A stretch of 64,000 nt of DNA, from contig NZ_BSFQ01000006.1 in the NCBI RefSeq assembly GCF_027922425.1, positions 62,001 through 126,000 on the forward strand, given 5' to 3'. This stretch comes from Pseudonocardia halophobica (GTDB lineage: Bacteria > Actinomycetota > Actinomycetes > Mycobacteriales > Pseudonocardiaceae). The translations under genes and the position numbers were made by a program. Positions 54,757 through 64,000 of the stretch are shown in pieces (within the stretch, counting starts at the first letter, position 1; every line of letters begins with the position of its first letter). A model generated the notes under the pieces. That model was not told the origin of the DNA and did not search any database. It was given only the letters and a program-made list of their open reading frames with translations.

Positions 54757-55197
54757 CTAGTCCTCGGTGCCGACGTCGTTGCTCTGGTCGACGATCGTCT
54801 GCCGCTCGGGCGTGACCCAGAGGATCACCCGCTCGGACTTGATCATGTCGGGCGGGTAGTCCTGGTCGTTGTACTTCCGGGACAGCTCGTCGATGTGGGT
54901 GCGGGCCTCGTCGCCGGTCGTCGTGTCGGTGACGCGCCCGCGGACCTCGGCGTACCGGTACGGGTTGTCCTCGTCCCGGATGAGCACGGTGATCCGGGAG
55001 TCCCGCCCGACGTTGCGCGCCTTCGCGCGGTGGGTCTCGGTGTTGAGCACGAGCCTGCCGTCCTTGATCCCGCACCAGATCATGTGGTTCTGGATCAGCC
55101 CGCTCGGGAAGACGGTCGCCACCGCGGCGAAGTTGGCCCCCTCGGCCAGCTTGCGCGTGTCGTGGTGCAGCTCGGGTCCGTCGAGAGTGTCGGCCAT
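54757..55197 (-). CDS. PPOX-type flavin/F420-binding split-barrel protein
   Basis: The 146-residue protein has the pyridoxamine-phosphate-oxidase-like split-barrel pattern: FAAVATVFPSGLIQNHMIWC, GRLVLNTETHRAKARNVGRD, ITVLIRDEDNPYRYAEVRG. Actinobacterial members commonly use F420 or FMN. Cofactor and substrate are not readable from the sequence. Confidence 0.83.
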   Translation of the reverse strand: MADTLDGPELHHDTRKLAEGANFAAVATVFPSGLIQNHMIWCGIKDGRLVLNTETHRAKARNVGRDSRITVLIRDEDNPYRYAEVRGRVTDTTTGDEARTHIDELSRKYNDQDYPPDMIKSERVILWVTPERQTIVDQSNDVGTED

Positions 55198-55292
55198 GGT
55201 CGTCGGGGTGCCCCCGCGCCACCGGGCGAAACCTGGTGAACACGCTGGTCGGCGACGCCTACGGCGGGCCGGGCGCGGATACCCTCGGCGCC

Positions 55293-55874
55293 ATGACCGA
55301 CCCCACCAGGCAGTTCGACATCGGCACGCTCGGCGGGACCCGGCCCCCGGAGCCGGAGACGGACCGGCGGCCGGTCGCGTGGAGCGGCGGGGCCGACATC
55401 GGCATGCTGCTGCTGCGCCTCGGCGTCGGCGGGATATTCGTGGCCCACGGCCTGCAGAAGGTCTTCTCGATGTGGGGCGGCCGGGGGATCGGCGAGACGA
55501 CCACGATCCTGGCCGGCCTCGGCTTCCGGCAGGCCTCGACGCTGGCGTGGGCGCTCGGCTTCGGCGAGCTGATCCTCGGCGCGCTGCTGGTGCTCGGGCT
55601 GTTCACGCCGCTCGCGGCGGCGGGCCTGCTCGCCGTCAAGATCTGCGCGGTCGTGGTCAAGTGGGGCAGCCCGTTCTTCGTCGCGGTCTCCCCGAACGCC
55701 CTGGAGCTCGACGTCGCGCTCGGCGCCGGAGTCGCCGCGCTGCTGTTCGTCGGGGCCGGGCGGATCTCGCTGGACAGCGGCCGGACCTGGCAGCGCCGGC
55801 CGGTGCCGTGGTCGATCCTCTTCCTGGTCGTCGGGGTCGCCGTCGCGGCGGGCGTGCTGTTCGGCCTGCGGTGA
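55293..55874 (+). CDS. DoxX-family membrane protein (Rv3005c-like)
   Basis: The 193-residue protein has four membrane helices and the DoxX motif LLLRLGVGGIFVAHGLQKVF, then GFGELILGALLVLGLFTPLAA. In M. tuberculosis the DoxX protein Rv3005c joins SseA and SodA in a redox complex. TACCCT (55280-55285) ends 7 bases before the ATG. Its stop overlaps the next gene as GTGA. Confidence 0.87.
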   Translation: MTDPTRQFDIGTLGGTRPPEPETDRRPVAWSGGADIGMLLLRLGVGGIFVAHGLQKVFSMWGGRGIGETTTILAGLGFRQASTLAWALGFGELILGALLVLGLFTPLAAAGLLAVKICAVVVKWGSPFFVAVSPNALELDVALGAGVAALLFVGAGRISLDSGRTWQRRPVPWSILFLVVGVAVAAGVLFGLR

Positions 55875-56743
55875 CGGACTGGCTCACCGCGGTCGCCCGA
55901 CGGCTGGGCGGCACCCCCGAGGTCGTCGGCCGGAGCCCGCTGGCCGGGGGGTACGTCGCGGAGGGCGTCGAGCGCGTGGACCTGCGGGTCGGCGACCGGC
56001 CGCTGTCGGTCGTGGTCAAGCCCGCCGATCCCGTCGAGGTCGCCGCGATGCGCGCGGTCGCCGTGGTCGAGGGCGTCGTCGCGCCGCGGATGCTTCACCC
56101 CGATCCGCTCGTGCTGACCTGGGTCGACGGCGAACCTGCGGCCGAGGGGGACCCGGTGCCCGCGGAAGTGTGGCGGACCCTCGCCCGGGTGCACCGGCAC
56201 TGGTTCCGCAAGCGGGCGCGCGGCATCCCGGTGGTCGACGCCGCGTGGTGGGCCGCGCTCTGCGAGCGGACCCTCGTGGCGGTGCGCGGCGCGGCCCGGC
56301 GCACCGGCGAGGCGGAGTACGAGCGGGCGGCGGGGCTGGTGGCGGAGTGGGCGACGGACCCGCGGATCCGTGCCGCGCTCACCCTCCTGCCCCGGACGCT
56401 CTGCCACGGCGACCCGCACCGCGGCAACCTGCTCGGGACCGCGTTGATCGACTGGGGCAACGCCCGGATGGCCCCGGCGGGCCTGGACCTCGCCGTCCTC
56501 GAGGCCCAGGGCACCTCGGACGACGCGGCCTACCACGCCGAGGCACCCGCCCTGTCCGGCCCGCTCGCCGCCGTCGAGCGGGAGTGGGCGCGGGCCCACG
56601 TGCACGTGCAGTACCTGGGCTTCGCCGCCGACCACCTCGGCGCCGCCCGGGTCGTCGAGATGATCGAGACGGCCGCCGAGTCCCTCTCGCGCCTCGGCCC
56701 CGCCCTCACCGAGTGCACGAACGGCCCCGTCGTGCAGCCCTAG
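55871..56743 (+). CDS. Aminoglycoside-phosphotransferase-fold kinase
   Basis: The 290-residue protein has the APH catalytic loop LCHGDPHRGNLL (~residue 178) and metal-binding LIDWGNARMAPAGLDLAVL. Substrate is unknown; such folds phosphorylate choline, amino sugars, homoserine or antibiotics. It is translationally coupled to the DoxX gene. Confidence 0.82.
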   Translation: MTDWLTAVARRLGGTPEVVGRSPLAGGYVAEGVERVDLRVGDRPLSVVVKPADPVEVAAMRAVAVVEGVVAPRMLHPDPLVLTWVDGEPAAEGDPVPAEVWRTLARVHRHWFRKRARGIPVVDAAWWAALCERTLVAVRGAARRTGEAEYERAAGLVAEWATDPRIRAALTLLPRTLCHGDPHRGNLLGTALIDWGNARMAPAGLDLAVLEAQGTSDDAAYHAEAPALSGPLAAVEREWARAHVHVQYLGFAADHLGAARVVEMIETAAESLSRLGPALTECTNGPVVQP

Positions 56744-56777
56744 CGCAGGAGAGTGCCGTTCGTGCGGGTCAGACCCC

Positions 56778-56817
56778 GTGAGTGGCAATAGTCGCTATAG
56801 CGACTATTGCCACTCAC
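56778..56817. repeat. 40-nt palindrome, copy 3 (18-bp perfect stem)
   Basis: Two 18-base arms beginning GTGAGTGGCAATAGTCGC flank the loop TATA. Compared with copy 2, the tenth base of each arm pair changed from G-C to A-T, so pairing is kept. GACCCC/GGGGTC in the flanks lengthens the dyad. It separates the convergent APH and aldo-keto reductase genes. Confidence 0.9.
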
Positions 56818-56822
56818 AGGGG

Positions 56823-57800
56823 TCAGCGGCCGACGGTGCGCTGCAGGTGCTCGGGGTAGCGATCGCCCGCGACACCGGCGCCGACGGCGTCGAGCTCGGT
56901 GATCTCCTCGGGCGTGAGGTCCAGGGTCGCCGCCTCGACGTTCTGCTCCAGGTAGGTGCGGCGCTTGGTGCCCGGGATCGGCACGACGTGCTCGCCCTTC
57001 GCCTGCACCCAGGCCAGCGCGAGCTGCCCGGCCGTGACGCCGCGCTTCTCCGCCAGCGCCTTCACGGTGTCGACGATCGCGAGGTTGGCGGACAGGTTCT
57101 CGGCGGAGAACCGCGGCAGCCCGCTGCGCATGTCCTTCTCGCCGAGCTGGGCCGCGGAGGTGATCGAGCCGGTCAGGAAGCCGCGGCCGAGCGGGGAGAA
57201 GGGCACGATGCCGATGCCCAGCTCCGCGCAGGTGGGCGCGATCTCCGCCTCGATGTCGCGGGTCCACAGCGACCACTCGCTCTGCAACGCGGTGACCGGG
57301 TGCACGGCGTGCGCGGCCCGGATCGTCGCCGCGCCCGCCTCCGAGATGCCGGCGTACCGGATCTTGCCCGCCGCGACGAGCTCGGCGAGCGCGCCCCACG
57401 TCTCCTCGATCGGCGTGTCCGGGTCGACGCGGTGCTGGTAGTAGAGGTCGATGTGGTCCACGCCGAGGCGGGCCAACGACTCGTCGCAGCACTGCTTGAC
57501 GAAGGCGACGTCCCCGCGGGCGGCCTGGCCGCCGTCGGCGTCCCGGACGATCCCGAACTTGGTGGCGAGCACGACCTCGTCCCGGCGCCCGGCGATCGCC
57601 CGGCCGACGAGCTCCTCGTTGGCCCCGGCGCCGTAGACGTTCGCCGTGTCGAGCAGCGTGACGCCCAGGTCGAGCGCCCGGTGGATCGTCGCGATCGACT
57701 CGGTCTCGTCCCCGGTGCCGTAGCTCTGGGACATGCCCATGCAGCCCAGCCCCTGGGCCGAGACGGTGAGGGCGCCGAGGGTCCGCGTTGGAAGCGTCAT
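56823..57800 (-). CDS. Aldo-keto reductase (AKR13-like)
   Basis: The 325-residue NADPH oxidoreductase has catalytic Asp in LLDTANVYG, Tyr in the same motif, Lys in VLATKFGIV and His in YYQHRVD. The [17 protein letters not shown] segment and [15 protein letters not shown] complete the fold. It reduces aldehydes or ketones of unknown identity. It is downstream of ilvD on the same strand, but a palindromic element separates them. Confidence 0.92.
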   Translation of the reverse strand: MTLPTRTLGALTVSAQGLGCMGMSQSYGTGDETESIATIHRALDLGVTLLDTANVYGAGANEELVGRAIAGRRDEVVLATKFGIVRDADGGQAARGDVAFVKQCCDESLARLGVDHIDLYYQHRVDPDTPIEETWGALAELVAAGKIRYAGISEAGAATIRAAHAVHPVTALQSEWSLWTRDIEAEIAPTCAELGIGIVPFSPLGRGFLTGSITSAAQLGEKDMRSGLPRFSAENLSANLAIVDTVKALAEKRGVTAGQLALAWVQAKGEHVVPIPGTKRRTYLEQNVEAATLDLTPEEITELDAVGAGVAGDRYPEHLQRTVGR

Positions 57801-57817
57801 GGCCCCAACCTACGCCA

Positions 57818-57920
57818 GCATTATGGAACCATAATGCGCGAATTCCCCCCGCTCCGAGCGCATTATGGTTCCATAACGCGCTCAGGGGCGGTCGGAATGC
57901 GCATTATGGTTCCACAATGC
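57818..57920. repeat. Triple-box palindromic element, copy 2
   Basis: Boxes start at 57818 (GCATTATGGAACCATAATGC, a perfect 20-nt palindrome), 57860 and 57901, spaced 42 and 41. The intervening spacers are imperfect inverted copies of each other, as in copy 1 at 46200. It lies between ilvD and the aldo-keto reductase. Confidence 0.85.
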
Positions 57921-57933
57921 GAACGGGAGAGGG

Positions 57934-59775
57934 TTACGGGACGTGCCGGACGGCACCCGTGTCGGCGCTGGTGGCCATGGCGGCGTAGGCGCGGAGGGCC
58001 TTCGAGACCACCCGGTCGCGGTCCTTCGGGGTCCACGGCCGCTCGCTCGCGTCCATCTTGGCGCGGCGCTCGGCGAGCACCTCGTCGTCGACCAGGACCT
58101 GCAGCGTCCGCTCGCGGACGTCGATGAGGATCCGGTCGCCGTCCTCGACCAGACCGATCGCGCCGCCGGCCGCGGCCTCGGGCGCGACGTGCCCGACCGA
58201 GATGCCGCTGGAGCCGCCGGAGAACCGCCCGTCCGTGACCAGCGCGCACTTCGCGCCCAGGCCCGCGCCCTTGAGGAACGCGGTCGGGTGCAGCATCTCC
58301 TGCATGCCCGGCCCGCCGGCGGGGCCCTCGTAGCGGACGACCAGGACGTCGCCCGGCTGGATCTGCTTGGTGAGGATGACCGACACGGCCTCCTCCTGGC
58401 TCTCGACGACCCGCGCCGGGCCCTCGAACCGCCAGATGTCCTCGGGGATCCCGGCGGTCTTGATCACCGCGCCGCGCTCCGAGAGGTTTCCGCGCAGCAC
58501 GGCCAGCCCGCCGTCCGCGGTGTAGGCGTGCGCCTTGTCGCGGATGCAGCCGCCGGCCGCGTCCGTGTCCAGCGACGACCAGCGGTTCTCCGTGGAGAAC
58601 GCCTCGGTGGTCCGGACCCCGCCGGGCGCGGCGTGGTACAGCTCGACCGCGGTCTCCGAGGGCGACTCCGCGCGGATGTCCCACTCGGACAGCCACCGCG
58701 CCAGCGAGGGGGAGTGGACGGAGTGCACGCCCTCGTTGAGCAGCCCGGCCCGCCACAGCTCGCCCAGGATGGCGGGGATGCCGCCGGCCCGGTGGACGTC
58801 CTCCATGTGGTAGTCCGAGTTCGGCGAGACCTTGGCCAGGCAGGGCACCCGGCGGGAGATCGCGTCGATGTCGGCGAGCGAGAAGTCGATCTCGCCCTCC
58901 TGCGCCGCCGCGAGGATGTGCAGCACCGTGTTGGTGGAGCCGCCCATCGCGACGTCGAGCGCCATGGCGTTCTCGAACGCCTCGCGGGTGGCGATGTTGC
59001 GCGGGAGCGCGGAGGAGTCGTCCTGCTCGTACCAACGCTTCGCCAGGGCCATCACGGTTCGGCCGGCCTCGAGGAACAGCTCGCGGCGGGCGGCGTGGGT
59101 GGCCAGGGTCGACCCGTTGCCGGGCAGCGAGAGGCCGAGGGCCTCGGTGAGGCAGTTCATGGAGTTCGCGGTGAACATGCCGGAGCAGGAACCGCAGGTC
59201 GGACAGGCGGAGCGCTCGACGATGGACAGCCCGTCCTCGTCGACCGCCGACGACGCCGACGCCGAGATCGCCGTGATCAGGTCGGTGGGCGCGTGCGCCA
59301 CCCCGTCGACGACGACGGCCTTGCCGGCCTCCATCGGCCCGCCGGACACGAACACCGTGGGGATGTTCAGCCGCATGGCGGCGTTGAGCATGCCCGGGGT
59401 GATCTTGTCGCAGTTCGAGATGCAGACGAGCGCGTCGGCCGCGTGCCCGTTGACCATGTACTCGACGGCGTCGGAGATGATCTCGCGGGAGGGCAGCGAG
59501 TAGAGCATGCCGCCGTGCCCCATCGCGATGCCGTCGTCGACCGCGATGGTGTTGAACTCGCGCGGCACGCCCCCGGCCTCGCGGATGGCCGAGGCGACGA
59601 GGTCGCCGAGGTCCTTGAGGTGCACGTGCCCCGGCACGAACTGGGTGTAGGAGTTGGCGATCGCGACGATCGGCTTGCCGAAGTCGTCGTCGCCCATGCC
59701 GGTGGCGCGCCACAGGGAGCGGGCACCGGCGGCGTTGCGGCCGTGCGTGGTGACTCTCGAACGGAGGGCCGGCAT
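57934..59775 (-). CDS. ilvD: Dihydroxy-acid dehydratase
   Basis: The 613-residue Fe-S enzyme makes 2-keto acids from 2,3-dihydroxy acids in valine and isoleucine synthesis. Motifs: [11 protein letters not shown], Fe-S ligands in [18 protein letters not shown] (~190), and the C-terminal [17 protein letters not shown]. The ATG has AAAGGA upstream. It lies 5 bases after the PH-domain gene, so the two are co-transcribed, divergent from ilvBNC. Confidence 0.95.
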   Translation of the reverse strand: MPALRSRVTTHGRNAAGARSLWRATGMGDDDFGKPIVAIANSYTQFVPGHVHLKDLGDLVASAIREAGGVPREFNTIAVDDGIAMGHGGMLYSLPSREIISDAVEYMVNGHAADALVCISNCDKITPGMLNAAMRLNIPTVFVSGGPMEAGKAVVVDGVAHAPTDLITAISASASSAVDEDGLSIVERSACPTCGSCSGMFTANSMNCLTEALGLSLPGNGSTLATHAARRELFLEAGRTVMALAKRWYEQDDSSALPRNIATREAFENAMALDVAMGGSTNTVLHILAAAQEGEIDFSLADIDAISRRVPCLAKVSPNSDYHMEDVHRAGGIPAILGELWRAGLLNEGVHSVHSPSLARWLSEWDIRAESPSETAVELYHAAPGGVRTTEAFSTENRWSSLDTDAAGGCIRDKAHAYTADGGLAVLRGNLSERGAVIKTAGIPEDIWRFEGPARVVESQEEAVSVILTKQIQPGDVLVVRYEGPAGGPGMQEMLHPTAFLKGAGLGAKCALVTDGRFSGGSSGISVGHVAPEAAAGGAIGLVEDGDRILIDVRERTLQVLVDDEVLAERRAKMDASERPWTPKDRDRVVSKALRAYAAMATSADTGAVRHVP

Positions 59776-59780
59776 CGGGG

Positions 59781-60284
59781 TCAGGTCCTTTCGGGGGTCG
59801 ACGGGGGCTCCGGCGTCGGAGCCCCCGCCTGTGCCGGATCGGGCAGCCTGCCGCCGGAGACGGCGGCCAGTACGGGGAGGTCGCGGACGTGGACGGTCGG
59901 CAGCGGTAGCTCGGTCCCGTCCGTCAGCACCGCGCTGACCCGGGATTTCTTGCCCAGTCGCAGCGAGCTGATCTCCGTCCACGGTACGCGCCGCGACGAG
60001 AACGGACGACGAGCGGTGACGGACTCGGCGTCGACGACCGTGCGCACCCGCACGATCCAGTACGAGAACGCGAGCGGCAGCACGTAGACCAGCCACAGCC
60101 AGGGCGCCCCGAACGCGAACGGGATCGCGGCCACCAGGAAGAAGGCGGCGCCGGCGAGCGCGAGCGGCGAGCGACGGAAGGACAGCCGCGTCGGGACCGC
60201 CCGCGGGGGCAGCCTGTCGGTCGAGGCGACGTGCCCCTCCGCGATGCCGGGTCTGCTGGTGTGCTCTGCGCTCACGTCCCCCAT
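59781..60284 (-). CDS. PH-domain membrane protein (Rv3004/CFP6-like)
   Basis: The 167-residue protein has two hydrophobic helices ([33 protein letters not shown]). A bacterial PH-domain segment follows ([28 protein letters not shown]) and a Pro-rich tail. It matches the low-molecular-weight antigen CFP6 family by position and pattern. Role unknown. The promoter region is shared with the divergent ilv leader. Confidence 0.8.
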   Translation of the reverse strand: MGDVSAEHTSRPGIAEGHVASTDRLPPRAVPTRLSFRRSPLALAGAAFFLVAAIPFAFGAPWLWLVYVLPLAFSYWIVRVRTVVDAESVTARRPFSSRRVPWTEISSLRLGKKSRVSAVLTDGTELPLPTVHVRDLPVLAAVSGGRLPDPAQAGAPTPEPPSTPERT

Positions 60285-60384
60285 GGTCGCACCTCGCACC
60301 GACACTCCACGCGCCGTCCCGAAGCCGCTGCCGGTGCCGGTCCTGCTGTCGGTCCCACGATCCGGGACCCCGCGTCCCAGCCGG

Positions 60385-60415
60385 TTGACGCCCTCTCCCG
60401 CGCGCGTGTTAACGT
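60385..60415 (+). promoter_or_regulatory. ilvBNC promoter (leaderless at the leader peptide)
   Basis: TTGACG (60385-60390) and TAACGT (60410-60415) are 19 bases apart. The leader-peptide ATG is 7 bases after the -10 element, so transcription would begin at or next to the ATG. Confidence 0.6.
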
Positions 60416-60422
60416 CGTCGCC

Positions 60423-60470
60423 ATGTCCGCCCTCCGAATTCTCGTACTTCCCAGGCGCGTCCACGCCTGA
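60423..60470 (+). CDS. ilvL: ilv leader peptide
   Basis: The ORF encodes 15 residues, MSALRILVLPRRVHA, with a Leu-Arg-Ile-Leu-Val-Leu run rich in the branched-chain residues. Ribosome stalling there when charged Leu/Ile/Val tRNAs are scarce is the basis of attenuation in ilv operons. The stop codon lies in the first hairpin. It starts at the transcript start. Confidence 0.82.
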   Translation: MSALRILVLPRRVHA

Positions 60471-60540
60471 GTAGCTCCCGAGTACTCGGACCACGACGCG
60501 CCACCCTCGTCACGCCTGGCCCAGGCGGCGGGGGTTTTTT
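60451..60540 (+). promoter_or_regulatory. ilvBNC transcription attenuator
   Basis: CCAGGCG (60451-60457) and ACGCCTG (60463-60469) form a hairpin across the leader stop. The same two sequences recur as ACGCCTG (60512-60518) and CCAGGCG (60521-60527), followed by GCGGGGG and TTTTTT (60535-60540), a terminator. Segments 1/3 and 2/4 could pair instead, giving the alternative structure. A 12-base palindrome CCGAGTACTCGG (60478-60489) lies between. Confidence 0.75.
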
Positions 60541-60603
60541 CATGTCCAGGGCGCACCCGACACCACCGAGATCATCGGCACCGACAGCAGCGAGGCAGCG
60601 CAG

Positions 60604-62545
60604 ATGACCACCGCCACGCCCCGTCCCGGCACCCCGGGACCCAAACCGGCACCGCCGCCGGGACGCGCAGGAGTGCCCGCGGGCCGCCAGAACGGCGCCC
60701 CCGGCCAGCGTCCCGACGTCGTGCCCGGGCCGCGATCCGGCCCGGAGCAGGTGACCGGAGCCCAGTCCCTCGTGCGTTCGCTCGAGTCGATCGGGTGCGA
60801 CACGGTCTTCGGCATCCCCGGCGGGGCGATCCTGCCGGCCTACGACCCGCTGCTCGACTCGACGAGCGTGCGGCACGTCCTCGTCCGGCACGAGCAGGGC
60901 GCGGGACACGCGGCCACCGGGTACGCGCAGGCCACCGGCAAGGTCGGGGTCTGCATGGCGACGTCGGGCCCCGGTGCGACCAACCTGATCACCCCGCTCG
61001 CCGACGCGCACATGGACTCCGTCCCCGTCGTGGCCATCACGGGCCAGGTGGCCCGGCCGCTGATCGGTACGGACGCGTTCCAGGAGGCCGACATCACCGG
61101 CATCACCATGCCGGTGACCAAGCACAACATGCTGGTGACCGACGCCGCGGAGATCCCGCGGGCGATCGCCGAGGCGTTCCACCTGGCCGCCACGGGCCGA
61201 CCCGGCCCGGTGCTGGTGGACATCTCCAAGGACGCGCTGCAGGCCCGGACGACCTTCTCGTGGCCGCCGGAGCTCAAGCTGCCGGGCTACCGGCCGACCA
61301 CCCGGCCGCACGGCAAGCAGATCCGGGAGGCGGCCCGGCTCATCGCGGCCGCCCGCAAGCCGGTGCTCTACGTCGGCGGCGGCGTGCTCAAGGCCGAGGC
61401 CTCGGCCGAGCTGCGCGAGCTCGCCGAGCTGACGAACATCCCGGTCGTCACCACGCTGATGGCGCGCGGGGCGTTCCCGGACAGCCACCCGCAGCACGTC
61501 GGCATGCCCGGCATGCACGGCACGGTCTCGGCGGTCGGCGCGATGCAGAAGTCGGACCTGCTCGTCGCCCTCGGCGCCCGGTTCGACGACCGGGTCACCG
61601 GCCAGCTGGCGAGCTTCGCCCCCGACGCGAAGATCGTCCACGCGGACATCGACCCGGCCGAGATCAGCAAGAACCGGCGGGCGGACGTCCCGATCGTCGG
61701 CGACTGCAAGGAGATCCTCACCGAGCTGATCGAGGCCGTGCGGGCCGAGCGCGAGAACCACGTGGCCGACCTGTCGGCCTGGTGGGGGCAGCTCGACCAC
61801 TGGCGCACCACCTTCCCGCTCGGCTACGACTGGCCGGACGACGGCTCGCTGTCGCCGCAGTACGTCATCGAGCGGATCGGCGCGATCGCCGGCCCGGAGG
61901 CGCTGTACGCCGCGGGCGTCGGCCAGCACCAGATGTGGGCGGCGCAGTTCGTCAAGTACGAGAACCCGCGCACCTGGCTCAACTCCGGCGGCCTCGGGAC
62001 CATGGGCTACGCGGTCCCCGCGGCCATGGGCGCCAAGACCGGCGCGCCGGACAAGGTCGTGTGGGCCATCGACGGCGACGGCTGCTTCCAGATGACCAAC
62101 CAGGAGCTCGCCACCTGTGCGATCGAGGGCATCCCGATCAAGGTCGCCGTGATCAACAACGGCAACCTCGGCATGGTCCGGCAGTGGCAGACGCTCTTCT
62201 ACTCGGAGCGCTACTCCAACACCGACCTCGGCACGCACAAGCACCGCATCCCCGACTTCACGCTCCTCGCCGAGGCGATGGGCTGCGTCGGGCTGCGCGC
62301 CGAGTCGAAGGACGACGTCGACCGGGTCATCCGGCAGGCGATGGAGATCAACGACCAGCCCGTCGTCATCGACTTCACGGTCGGTGCGGACGCGCAGGTC
62401 TGGCCGATGGTCGCAGCCGGCACCGGCAACGACGAGGTCATGGCGGCCCGCAACATCCGCCCGCTGTTCGAGGGCGACGAGCTGTCCGCCGGCGTCGACG
62501 AGGTCAGCGAGGTCACCGAGCGGGCTCTGGAGGACGGGGCGTCCG

Positions 62546-62553
<8 letters not shown>
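60604..62553 (+). CDS. ilvB: Acetolactate synthase large subunit
   Basis: The 649-residue TPP enzyme condenses pyruvate with pyruvate or 2-ketobutyrate. An extra Pro/Gly-rich ~45-residue N-terminus precedes the core. Motifs: [36 protein letters not shown] (with the catalytic Glu ~97), and the TPP motif [15 protein letters not shown]...NN. It is regulated by the attenuator upstream. ilvN overlaps by 8 bases. Confidence 0.96.

Positions 62554-64000
<1,447 letters not shown>

Noticed and set aside
55871..56743. Aminoglycoside resistance gene
   Set aside because: The APH fold is clear, but the core context and coupling to DoxX give no reason to assign drug resistance.

Overview
The window is high-GC DNA with many GTG starts, many 4-base ATGA/GTGA gene overlaps and many leaderless-looking promoters. 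The gene content is that of a mycolata/pseudonocardia-type actinomycete, most likely Pseudonocardia or a close relative of Pseudonocardiales. The genus is an inference. From memory of the Mycobacterium tuberculosis map, most conserved genes run in the same relative order as the Rv3044-to-Rv3001c block: siderophore-binding lipoprotein, ABC ATPase, EchA17-type hydratase, methyltransferase, methylglucose-polysaccharide genes, etfBA, GNAT, PlsC, cysteine desulfurase, mnmA, Rv3015c-type protein, ligA, ACT protein, gatCAB, lppZ, DoxX, PH-domain protein, ilvBNC. Accessory genes are inserted into this backbone.

Layout. 1-1.9 kb: an enterochelin-esterase gene (cut by the left edge) diverges from a FepB-like lipoprotein over an IdeR/DtxR-type iron box. 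2-11 kb: glycogen phosphorylase, an NTF2-like protein, an FmdB zinc ribbon, then an unusual minus-strand locus (small membrane protein, a 466-residue Asp/Glu-rich protein, a ParA ATPase and a PadR-type winged-helix protein), then debranching enzyme glgX. 11-19 kb: ABC ATPase, enoyl-CoA hydratase, RNase Z, an OhrR-like MarR regulator diverging from an esterase, a methyltransferase, a two-component system, and a second convergent response regulator with a degenerate receiver. 19-25 kb: nucleoside hydrolase and the hexapeptide acyltransferase / GT4 / GH57 / methyltransferase set known from methylglucose lipopolysaccharide synthesis, with a secreted trypsin-like protease between.

26-34 kb: etfBA, a repeat-filled 0.6-kb gap, an OlsB/OlsA-like acyltransferase pair, a cysteine desulfurase with a coupled 20-codon upstream ORF, mnmA, a cupredoxin-like lipoprotein and a MetE/UROD-fold protein. 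34.8-40.4 kb: a TetR-controlled catabolic island (MHS-family importer, TetR, MaoC-SCP2 fusion, hydrolase, CoA ligase) carrying three copies of one operator. 40.5-51.7 kb: ligA with an acidic insertion, a BKACE-family enzyme, a ferredoxin-reductase/stearoyl-desaturase pair, PucR and ACT proteins, gatCAB. 51.7-57.8 kb: a HepT/MntA toxin-antitoxin pair, LppZ-type lipoprotein, hydroxyacid dehydrogenase, PPOX protein, DoxX, APH-type kinase, aldo-keto reductase. 57.9-64 kb: branched-chain amino acid synthesis (ilvD, then ilvBNC behind a leader peptide and attenuator).

Between genes there are several palindromic repeat families: a 40-nt palindrome (three copies, with a compensatory base-pair change), a triple-box element with 20-nt palindromes at a 41-nt period (two copies), and a ~165-nt tandem repeat. 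I saw no tRNA, rRNA, CRISPR array or insertion sequence.
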